NCBI GenBank assembly: GCA_048527645.1
Contig: DBGFNI010000143.1
Span: 1 to 30,453 of the forward strand
Source of the DNA: HGM12669 sp048527645
GTDB lineage: Bacteria > Bacillota > Clostridia > Oscillospirales > CAG-272
Length of the DNA stretch: 30,453 nt
Direction of reading: 5' to 3'
Position 1 is the first letter of the stretch; every line of letters starts with the position of its first letter. Below the pieces are notes generated by a model, which was given only the letters and a program-made list of their open reading frames with translations, was not told the DNA's origin and did no database searches. Positions 23,905-30,453 of this stretch are shown here, piece after piece. A program made the translations under genes and the position numbers.

Positions 23905-25379
23905 AGCCGTTTTCTCCTGATCCATACGACAAGCCCCATGGCAAAGATCAGTACCGGCAGCACAACAGACAGACCGATCAGCCAGCCTCTTGCCTGCACC
24001 GTGCTGACCGTCAGCGCGGAAGCATCGTATTCCTTATAATCAATGCTGACCACCTGCTGATCCTTATTAAAAATATTCAGCAGAGAATAAATAATATCGC
24101 GGTTGCCGTAAGCATTTTTGGACAGATAATTGTCATTGCAAAAATCCGCACTGCCGCAGGCGAGCACATATGCGTTCAGATTTCCGTCATCCGTCACCGT
24201 CTGCTCCCGGGACAGCAGCATCAAATCCACCTGACCGGTGGTTTGATCGCCGTTGATGTCAACGGAAACAGCGGAAGGAGACGAGGTGAGAACGCCGGAA
24301 ACCGTGCGGCTGTTCTTGTCCGACGCCGGCTGATACAGCGGGCGCGCGTTGTTCACCAGCGTGATCGGCTGAGAATCCAGCGCCTGCAAATCCTTTGTGA
24401 CCGACGCGCCCAGCGTGTCGCCCTGTGCTAACGCGGCAATGATGCTGCTGCCATCGGGAGAGGTGCTGCTGGCGGTATCCTTCACCGTTGCCTCACCGTA
24501 TACAATCCCCCACTCCTCCAGATATTCCGCAAGTTCGGGGAAGCTCTGCTCCTTGCGAACGGTATTGCCGCCCATAAACACCATCAGATTACCGTAACGG
24601 TCCATATAGTCGTCGATCACCTCAATCTCATTGGTGACCCCTTCCTCATTGGCGCCGTTAAAATCGGCGGTCGGATCGAAAATCACAATCACGCGGGTGT
24701 TTTCGGGGATTTTTTCCTTGGTCAGGTCCACGCTTTGCACATCGTACCCGACATCCTCAAACAGCGCACGGAACGCCGCGGGCACCTTTTCGCCGTGCCC
24801 GGAAGTAAAGAGCGCTACCGGGTTATGCTCGCCCCCCAGCTGCAAAAATGCGTTGGAAAAGCGCTGCTCGCCCCGGAATGCGGTCGCCGCCCCGCTGTCG
24901 CTGTTTATCACATAGAAATCGCTTTGTCCGTACTTCTTGAAATTGATGCATTCTCCTTTTTCATCGACATTCCGCACGATTACATCTGTGGTATAGATCG
25001 ACTCGGAGATACTGCGCTTATACAGATTAGCCAGAGAAGGATAGGTCACAATGTCCAGATAATCAATGGTGACATTGCCCATCTTTGCGGCAAATTCCTT
25101 AGCGCAGTTATAAATCAGACGGGACTGACTGTCCGATTCCACCTGATCCAGCGGTCGGCAGAACAAAATCTCATAATTGCCCTCCAAATCCCGCAGCCGG
25201 TCGACGGTCGCGTCCGATATGGAGAACAAGTCGTTTGAGGTCATATCAGCAAACCAACCGTTGCGATTGGCAAGAGAAGTAAAGACTACGTTCAGCACAA
25301 TCAGCGCGGCAAGCACCGCGACGGTAAATACCACGGACAGAGAGGAGTAGCGCAGCTGTCGGTTTTTCAATTGTTTCAT
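23901..25379 (-). CDS. GldG-like ABC transporter auxiliary protein
   Basis: The 492-residue protein is anchored by an N-terminal membrane helix (about 13-35) and a C-terminal one (about 465-486), with a large extracytoplasmic domain between. The arrangement and segments such as LFSISDATVDRLRDL, ALFTSGHGEKVP and VIDDYMDRYGNLMVFMGG match the GldG/ABC-type uncharacterised transport family (PF09822). In Flavobacterium GldG is part of the gliding-motility ABC complex; in Clostridia its cargo is unknown. The ATG at 25379 has AAAGGAGGG 6 nt upstream, overlapping the permease stop. Confidence 0.85.
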   Translation of the reverse strand: MKQLKNRQLRYSSLSVVFTVAVLAALIVLNVVFTSLANRNGWFADMTSNDLFSISDATVDRLRDLEGNYEILFCRPLDQVESDSQSRLIYNCAKEFAAKMGNVTIDYLDIVTYPSLANLYKRSISESIYTTDVIVRNVDEKGECINFKKYGQSDFYVINSDSGAATAFRGEQRFSNAFLQLGGEHNPVALFTSGHGEKVPAAFRALFEDVGYDVQSVDLTKEKIPENTRVIVIFDPTADFNGANEEGVTNEIEVIDDYMDRYGNLMVFMGGNTVRKEQSFPELAEYLEEWGIVYGEATVKDTASSTSPDGSSIIAALAQGDTLGASVTKDLQALDSQPITLVNNARPLYQPASDKNSRTVSGVLTSSPSAVSVDINGDQTTGQVDLMLLSREQTVTDDGNLNAYVLACGSADFCNDNYLSKNAYGNRDIIYSLLNIFNKDQQVVSIDYKEYDASALTVSTVQARGWLIGLSVVLPVLIFAMGLVVWIRRKRL

Positions 25380-25393
25380 CGTACGCCCTCCTT

Positions 25394-26104
25394 TCAGCAC
25401 CAACGCTTCCGCTCATAAATGCGCACGGTCAAAAACAGAAACGCAAATACGATCGACGCGTAATACAGCAAAGAAGCAAAATCAAACACCCCGTATGCAA
25501 AATTGGAAAACCGGGTGAAAATCGAAATCCAGTTCATCACCACGCGCAGCCATGCCGCACCCACATATGGAGTCAGAAAAGAGATCAGCAGCAGCGCCGC
25601 AATGACAAACATCGTCACAAGTGCGGAAACCAGCTGACTCTCCGTCATGGAAGAAACAAATGTGCCAATGGCGATAAACGCGCCGCCGATGAGCAGCACG
25701 CTCACCATGTTTCCGAGATAGATCGCCATGTTCGGCGTGCCGTAAAGGGAAACCGCCAAGGCGCCGGTCACCGCGCTGATCAAAAAGCAGCCGGCGAAGA
25801 TGGTATATGCCGCGAGATATTTGCCGCCGACAATGCCCCAAAGATTGACCGGAGAGGTGAGCAAAAGCTGCTCTGTGTGCTGCTTTTTTTCCTCAGAAAA
25901 CATCTTCATGGTCAAAAGCGGAATAATCACAATAAACACAAAAATGATCGAGGTGAAATAAGAACTGACGCTGCTGCTCTCGCCGTCGCTGAGCACCATG
26001 TAGTAAAAGCAAATACCGCTGATTGCAAAATAAATCGCGGCGAAAATATAACCGATAGGAGAAGTGAAATAGGACCGCATCTCCCGCTTATAGATTGCTG
26101 ACAT
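25394..26104 (-). CDS. ABC-2 type permease, GldF-like
   Basis: This 236-residue integral membrane protein has six predicted helices. MSAIYKREMRSYFTSPIGYIF at the N-terminus, an amphipathic helix followed by TM1, is typical of GldF/NosY-like permeases. KKQHTEQLLLTSPVN and WGIVGGKYLAAY form the cytoplasmic coupling region. It pairs with the upstream ATPase to form an exporter core. Family similarity starts at the ATG at 26104, which has AAAGGAAG upstream. It begins 24 nt behind the ATPase gene. Confidence 0.9.
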   Translation of the reverse strand: MSAIYKREMRSYFTSPIGYIFAAIYFAISGICFYYMVLSDGESSSVSSYFTSIIFVFIVIIPLLTMKMFSEEKKQHTEQLLLTSPVNLWGIVGGKYLAAYTIFAGCFLISAVTGALAVSLYGTPNMAIYLGNMVSVLLIGGAFIAIGTFVSSMTESQLVSALVTMFVIAALLLISFLTPYVGAAWLRVVMNWISIFTRFSNFAYGVFDFASLLYYASIVFAFLFLTVRIYERKRWC

Positions 26105-26128
26105 TGAACCATGCTTCCTTTCGCGCAA

Positions 26129-27151
26129 TTATTGATCTGCCGCAGAGGCGGTACCCTGTGTGCGGTTTTTGTCCGGTCGAATCCGCTCTGTGCGTTTGCC
26201 GCCGGCACGTTTGCCGTTTTCCTGCTTTTCCAGAAGCGCGATGAACACTTCCTCCAAACTGGTGCCGGTGCTCTCCAGACCGATGATCGGATAGTTGCGG
26301 TCTGCCATGGTGCGGAACAGCAGCCGGCGGATATCCACGCCGGGACGGCTCTCAATCCGATAGGCGATGCTCCCGCCCTCCCGTGCGCCCAGCGATTCTG
26401 CACTGCGCACGCCCTCGATCGAACGGATGGCAGAAAGCACGCTCTTTTCCGGTCCGACAATCTTCGCAGTCTGCCTACGCACGCTGTCAATATGCTCGGA
26501 CAGCTCTGTCGTTTTCTCATCCGCAATCAGCTTTCCGCGGTGAATCACGATCACCCGCTCGCAAACAGCGCTGACCTCAGGCAAAATATGCGTGGATAAT
26601 ATGACAGTATGATTCTTGCCCAACGTGCGGATCAGATTGCGGATCTCCACGATCTGACGGGGATCCAAACCAACAGTCGGCTCATCGAAAATCAGCACCG
26701 GCGGGTTGCCCACCAATGCCTGCGCAATACCGACGCGCTGCCGATAGCCCTTGGACAAGTTGCGGATAATACGCTTGTACACATCGGAAATGCGCGTCAC
26801 ATCGCAAATTTCCTCCAGATGCTTTTTGCGGTGCAGCGTGCAGCCCTTCAGATCGTATACAAAATTCAGATATTCCTCCACCGTCATATCCAAATAAAGC
26901 GGCGGCTGCTCCGGCAGAAAGCCGATGCGTTTTTTCGCCTCAACGGGGTTCTCCAGAATGTCCATGCCGTCAATGGTGATTCTGCCCGAAGTGGAAGACA
27001 GAAAACCGGTCAGCATATTCATCGTTGTGCTCTTCCCGGCGCCGTTTGGTCCCAGGAATCCGACAATTTCTCCCTCTCCTACCGAAAAGCTGATGTCATC
27101 CACCGCTTTGATGTTGCCAAAGGTTTTTACAAGATGTTCAATCTGTATCAT
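26129..27151 (-). CDS. ABC transporter ATPase, GldA-like
   Basis: The 340-residue ATPase has Walker A GPNGAGKST (34-42), the Q-loop region LPEQPPLY (79-86) and the signature LSKGYRQR (132-139), the LSKGY variant common in ABC-2 exporters. Walker B is LIFDEP with D156/E157, and the H-loop is LSTHILPE. The C-terminal 100 residues form the extra domain seen in CcmA/GldA-type ATPases, ending in a Lys/Arg-rich tail. It is the first gene of the ATPase-permease-GldG-DUF4340 operon, behind a strong promoter. AAGGA lies rather far (13 nt) from the ATG. Confidence 0.94.
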   Translation of the reverse strand: MIQIEHLVKTFGNIKAVDDISFSVGEGEIVGFLGPNGAGKSTTMNMLTGFLSSTSGRITIDGMDILENPVEAKKRIGFLPEQPPLYLDMTVEEYLNFVYDLKGCTLHRKKHLEEICDVTRISDVYKRIIRNLSKGYRQRVGIAQALVGNPPVLIFDEPTVGLDPRQIVEIRNLIRTLGKNHTVILSTHILPEVSAVCERVIVIHRGKLIADEKTTELSEHIDSVRRQTAKIVGPEKSVLSAIRSIEGVRSAESLGAREGGSIAYRIESRPGVDIRRLLFRTMADRNYPIIGLESTGTSLEEVFIALLEKQENGKRAGGKRTERIRPDKNRTQGTASAADQ

Positions 27152-27198
27152 ATGGCACGATTTTTCCTTTTCTCATAGATTCTCAAGATTTCGAGTCA

Positions 27199-27227
27199 AG
27201 TATAGCATACATCACATTCCCCGTCAA
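27199..27227 (-). promoter_or_regulatory. Promoter of the Gld-type ABC operon
   Basis: On the minus strand TTGACG (27227-27222), exactly 17 bp, TATACT (27204-27199), with TGC before the hexamer forming an extended -10. Confidence 0.85.
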
Positions 27228-27244
27228 GGGAACAAAATGTAAAC

Positions 27245-27277
27245 AACCGCGCGGTTCATGCCCCGTCGCGCCGGGGC
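27245..27277 (-). terminator. Tandem hairpins after the activase gene
   Basis: On the minus strand GCCCCG-GCGCGA-CGGGGC (27277-27260) is followed by AACCGCGCGGTT (27256-27245) and then GTTTACATTTTG. They lie between the activase stop and the next promoter, so they probably end the RNase Y-YmdB-activase transcript. Confidence 0.55.
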
Positions 27278-27286
27278 TTTCCGCCG

Positions 27287-28207
27287 TCACTGCCGTACGA
27301 TTTCACGCAGATGCGCAAGCGTTCTCTCTTCCGGAATATACTCTTTTCCCATGTAAGTTTTGTCCAGCCCCACCGCTTCCCCTTTGGAGGAGCCAAACGG
27401 ATGAAACGCCAGTAAAACAGGCGGATTTTCCAGTCCGAGCGAACGGACAAATTCAGCGATCGGCCGCACATGCTCCTCGCTGTCCGAGATGCCGCGCATG
27501 ATGACGGTGCGCACGACAATATCCTTGCGCCGCTGCGCGGCGCACTTTAAATTGTGCAAAATCAGTTCATTGTCCACACCGCAGTATTCCCGGTGCTTTT
27601 CCGCGTCCAAAAACTTCACATCCCAGAAAATGTGGTCGATCAGCGCGCAAAACGGATCCAAAACCGGCTCCAGCTCGAAATGGCCGCAGGTTTCCACGCA
27701 GGTGTTCATCCCCCGCTGCTTTGCCAAAGAGAAAATTTCCATCGCCTGCTGCGTGTGCAGCATCGGCTCGCCGCCTGACAGGGTGATCCCGCCGATGCCG
27801 CGGTAAAATGCGACATCCTTTTCCGCCTGTGCCACAATCTGCTCCGCTGTCATTTCCCGTCCGCACAGATCAATTGCTTTCACCGGGCATGCGTCAACGC
27901 ATGCGTTGCAGCGAATACATAAGTGGGAGTGAAATTCATGTGCATCCTGCGTCAGCGTGTGACAGTGCCGCGGGCAAACCGCCGCGCAGGCGCCGCAGCC
28001 GATGCAGCGCGCCTGCGTCACCCGCACCTGCGGCCGGGGATCGTGCGTCTCCGGGTTGTGACACCACCGGCACCGCAGCGGGCAGCCCTTGAGAAACACC
28101 GTGGTGCGGATGCCCGGTCCGTCATGCACCGAAAAGCGCTGAATGTCGGCAACGGTCACCGTTTCTTTTTGCGCAATGCTCTTCCATTCTTCATCTGTCA
28201 TATTCAT
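27287..28207 (-). CDS. Glycyl-radical enzyme activating protein (radical SAM)
   Basis: This 306-residue enzyme uses S-adenosylmethionine to install a glycyl radical on a partner enzyme. The radical-SAM cluster motif is CPLRCRWC (C42, C46, C49). Two extra 4Fe-4S clusters follow in CIGCGACAAVC (68-78) and CIRCNACVDAC (97-107). SGGEP (144-148) binds SAM. The two-ferredoxin-cluster insert is typical of activases for decarboxylase/lyase-type glycyl-radical enzymes, not of the plain pyruvate formate-lyase activase. No glycyl-radical enzyme lies in the window, so the partner is unknown. The ATG at 28207 has GAGGA 9 nt upstream; ATGs at 28216 (0 nt) and 28201 (15 nt) fit less well. It follows ymdB by 31 nt and may share its transcript. 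Confidence 0.92.
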   Translation of the reverse strand: MNMTDEEWKSIAQKETVTVADIQRFSVHDGPGIRTTVFLKGCPLRCRWCHNPETHDPRPQVRVTQARCIGCGACAAVCPRHCHTLTQDAHEFHSHLCIRCNACVDACPVKAIDLCGREMTAEQIVAQAEKDVAFYRGIGGITLSGGEPMLHTQQAMEIFSLAKQRGMNTCVETCGHFELEPVLDPFCALIDHIFWDVKFLDAEKHREYCGVDNELILHNLKCAAQRRKDIVVRTVIMRGISDSEEHVRPIAEFVRSLGLENPPVLLAFHPFGSSKGEAVGLDKTYMGKEYIPEERTLAHLREIVRQ

Positions 28208-28238
28208 TCTGCCCATTCCTCAGTTTTTTCCAAAAGTG

Positions 28239-29024
28239 TCAAGTCGCCGCCGGCAGACACACGCGCCGCACCGAAACGGTTTTTCCGCTCGACGGCTCCA
28301 GCGTGTACAGCGCGCCGTGCATAACAACGCCGCCCTGCGCGGTGCGGAAATGCACCGGCATTTTCGTGCGGAATTTTTCAATCACAACGTCCGTCTCCAC
28401 ACCAAGTACCGAATCGGTCGGGCCGGTCATGCCCAAATCCGTAATATAGCCGCTGCCGCCCGGCAAAATCTTCTCATCTGCAGTCGCCACATGCGTATGC
28501 GTGCCCCAGATGCAGCTGATACGGCCGTCAAAATATCTTGCAAGCGCGATTTTTTCCGCAGTCGCTTCCGCGTGGACATCCAACAGTGCAAAATCGTATT
28601 TTCCCGCTTCGCGGTCTAAAATACGGTCCACCGTCTCAAACGGGCAGGCAAGCGCGTCCAAAAACACCGTACCTGACACGTTGATGACAAGCGCGCGCCA
28701 TCCGCACACATCCGTCAGGGTATAGCCGCTGCCCGGACAGTGCGGCGGATAATTCGCCGGACGAATAACATGATCGTGCGCGTCCAGATATTCATAAATG
28801 CTTTTTTTCTGAAAGATATGATTGCCGGAAGTAAGCACATCCGCACCGGCATGCAGCAAGCGCGCGGCGCTGTCCGGGTCCAGCCCGTTGCCCACCGCAG
28901 CGTTTTCGGCGTTGACAACAGCAAGATCGGCGCCAAGCTCCTTCCGCCAGTTCCAAAGATGCTGCTCCAGCAAGGCAACCGCCTCCTGCCCGACAACATC
29001 TCCCACCGCAAGTATGTTCAGCAT
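28239..29024 (-). CDS. ymdB: YmdB-like metallophosphoesterase
   Basis: This 261-residue dinuclear-metal phosphoesterase belongs to the TIGR00282/YmdB family, which cleaves 2',3'-cyclic nucleotides. Metal ligands are visible in VGDVVG, VVNAENAAVG, TSGNHIFQKK, DVHAEATAEK and WGTHTHVATADE. GYITDLGMTGPTDSVLG is a family signature. I start at the ATG at 29024, where family similarity begins and GGAAGGAA lies upstream. Placement directly behind RNase Y matches the rny-ymdB pair of Bacillus, where YmdB influences development. Confidence 0.94.
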   Translation of the reverse strand: MLNILAVGDVVGQEAVALLEQHLWNWRKELGADLAVVNAENAAVGNGLDPDSAARLLHAGADVLTSGNHIFQKKSIYEYLDAHDHVIRPANYPPHCPGSGYTLTDVCGWRALVINVSGTVFLDALACPFETVDRILDREAGKYDFALLDVHAEATAEKIALARYFDGRISCIWGTHTHVATADEKILPGGSGYITDLGMTGPTDSVLGVETDVVIEKFRTKMPVHFRTAQGGVVMHGALYTLEPSSGKTVSVRRVCLPAAT

Positions 29025-29045
29025 TGATATTCCTTCCATATGAAA

Positions 29046-29078
29046 CAAAGGGGTCGTCCGTCTCGAACAGCCCCTTTG
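29046..29078 (-). promoter_or_regulatory. Hairpin between rny and ymdB
   Basis: CAAAGGGG/CCCCTTTG arms (8 bp) enclose a second short stem, followed on the minus strand by TTTC. It is a weak terminator or processing element that could lower ymdB expression relative to rny. Confidence 0.55.
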
Positions 29079-29084
29079 CATGTC

Positions 29085-30453
29085 TTATTTTGCGTAATCT
29101 ACCGCACGGCTTTCGCGAATCAGGCTGACCTTGATCTGACCGGGATATTCCATCTCGCTTTCGATCTTCTTAACAACATCCCGTGCGACCAGCACCATAC
29201 GATCGTCGGATACCTGCTCCGGCTTCACCATAATACGAATTTCACGTCCCGCCTGCAGGGCAAAGGATTTTTCCACGCCGTCAAAGCCGTTGGCGATTTC
29301 CTCAAGCTTCTGCAAACGCTTAATGTAGTTTTCCAGATCCTCGCGGCGCGCACCGGGTCTTGCAGCGGACAGATCGTCTGCCGCGTCAACCAGCATGGCA
29401 ACCAGGGTCTGCGGCTCCACATCGCCGTGATGCGCCTCGATGGCATGAATCACCTCGCGGTGTTCCTTGTACCGGCGTGCAATGTCAACACCCAGCTGCA
29501 CATGAGAGCCCTCGACCTCCTGCGTCAGCGCCTTGCCGATATCATGCAGCAGACCGGCACGGCGCGCCATGGTGGCGTCCGCTCCCAGCTCTTCTGCCAT
29601 CATGCCTGCCAAAAGCGCTGTCTCGATGGAATGGTTCAAAACATTCTGTCCGTAACTGGTACGGAATTTCAACCGGCCCAAAAGCTTCACCAGTTCCGCG
29701 TGCATACCGTGCACACCCACCTCAAACAAAGCCTTTTCTCCGGCCTGCTTGATCATCAGATCCACTTCTTTTTTCGCCTTTTCCACCGTTTCCTCAATGC
29801 GCGCAGGGTGAATCCGCCCGTCGGAAATTAATTTTTCCAGGGCGCATTTTGCCACCTCGCGGCGGATCGGATCAAAGCTGGAAATGGTGATGGCCTCAGG
29901 CATATCGTCGATGATCAGATCGACGCCGGTGAGCGTCTCAATGGTCCGGATATTTCTGCCCTCGCGGCCGATGATTCTGCCCTTCATATCATCGTTGGGC
30001 AGATTGACCACCGATACCGTAACTTCGCTGACCAGATCGGCGCTCAAGCGCTGAATGGCCTGCGTCACAATATTGGTTGCTTTGATGTGTGCTTCGTCTC
30101 TTGATTGCTGTTCGATCTCGATCACACGCTTGGCTGCCTCAAGCTTCGCATCGTTTTCGATGCGGCTGCACAGTTCTTCTTTCGCCTGCTCTTTAGACAG
30201 AGAGGAGATTTCCTCCAGTCTGACAAGTTCCTGCTCTTTGAGCTGTTCGAGCTGTTCTCCGGCTTCCGTGTTTTCTTTGATCTTTCTGTTCAGCGCTTCT
30301 TCCTTGCGATCGATGTTCTCATGCTTGCGCTCCAACGCTTCCTCTCTCTGGGCAACTTTCCGCTCCAGACGGGTCACCTCGTTGCGGCGCTCCTTGAGTT
30401 CCCGGTCTACCTCGTTTTTGTGGCGCAGGATTTCTTCCTTCGCCTCGATCAGC
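29085..30453 (-). CDS. rny: Ribonuclease Y, 5' end cut by the window
   Basis: 455 residues of an enzyme that is usually 510-520 long are visible. The frame stays open to the window edge, and an in-frame GTG at 30377 lies inside the coiled coil, so the true start is outside. RNase Y is the membrane-anchored endoribonuclease that initiates mRNA decay in many Firmicutes. From the visible N-terminal side: a long charged coiled coil (LRHKNEVDRELKERRNEV onward), a KH domain with GRIIGREGRNIRTIE, and an HD domain with H in LNHSIETALLAG and the HD doublet in LLHDIGKA. A conserved C-terminal domain ends in IKVSLIRESRAVDYAK. The missing part should hold the N-terminal membrane helix. Confidence 0.97.
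   Translation of the reverse strand, partial: LIEAKEEILRHKNEVDRELKERRNEVTRLERKVAQREEALERKHENIDRKEEALNRKIKENTEAGEQLEQLKEQELVRLEEISSLSKEQAKEELCSRIENDAKLEAAKRVIEIEQQSRDEAHIKATNIVTQAIQRLSADLVSEVTVSVVNLPNDDMKGRIIGREGRNIRTIETLTGVDLIIDDMPEAITISSFDPIRREVAKCALEKLISDGRIHPARIEETVEKAKKEVDLMIKQAGEKALFEVGVHGMHAELVKLLGRLKFRTSYGQNVLNHSIETALLAGMMAEELGADATMARRAGLLHDIGKALTQEVEGSHVQLGVDIARRYKEHREVIHAIEAHHGDVEPQTLVAMLVDAADDLSAARPGARREDLENYIKRLQKLEEIANGFDGVEKSFALQAGREIRIMVKPEQVSDDRMVLVARDVVKKIESEMEYPGQIKVSLIRESRAVDYAK

Overview
The window looks like a chromosomal segment of a Gram-positive anaerobe of the class Clostridia, probably an Oscillospirales/Ruminococcaceae-type gut bacterium. The basis is gene content and order: rimP-nusA-ylxR-ylxQ-infB, RNase Y next to a YmdB-type phosphoesterase, a class B sortase, an oxygen-sensitive glycyl-radical-enzyme activase, a GH36 alpha-galactosidase, strong AGGAGG-type ribosome binding sites and intrinsic terminators. 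There are no tRNA or rRNA genes, CRISPR arrays, insertion sequences or phage genes. The naming of the order is inference.

Layout. (1) 1-3685, plus: Apt-like phosphoribosyltransferase, alpha-galactosidase, HD-domain hydrolase. (2) 3686-9431, plus: a phosphate-uptake block. It has a Na+/Pi symporter with a PhoU-like tail, preceded by a striking dyad made of two inverted Pho-box-like repeats and an extended -10 promoter. A pstS-pstC-pstA-pstB operon follows, with its own promoter and terminator. PstS has its two halves in swapped order (circular permutation), and a perfect 14-bp hairpin sits just after the pstS/pstC junction. (3) 9553-12353, minus: a degenerate M23/LytM membrane protein followed by a class B sortase. 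(4) 12765-15490, plus: asparaginyl-tRNA synthetase and a type Ic aspartate aminotransferase. (5) 15691-20523, minus: the transcription/translation operon rimP-nusA-ylxR-ylxQ-infB, which ends in a terminator directly after infB. (6) 20819-21988, plus: a membrane acyltransferase, which shares a bidirectional terminator with the next operon. (7) 22072-27151, minus: a Gld-type ABC exporter operon (ATPase, permease, GldG-like protein, DUF4340 protein). (8) 27287-30453, minus: RNase Y (cut by the window edge), YmdB-like phosphoesterase and a glycyl-radical activase.

Most genes belong to known families. The most distinctive material is the phosphate block. Two uptake systems lie side by side: a symporter carrying the only PhoU-like domain seen here, and an ABC transporter without a phoU gene. 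The binding protein is circularly permuted, a Pho-box-like inverted operator lies before the symporter, and a hairpin at the pstS/pstC junction could set the ratio of binding protein to permease. Other points of interest are an M23 domain that has lost one zinc ligand, several strand-specific leader hairpins, and a Gld/DUF4340 exporter in what appears to be a non-gliding lineage.
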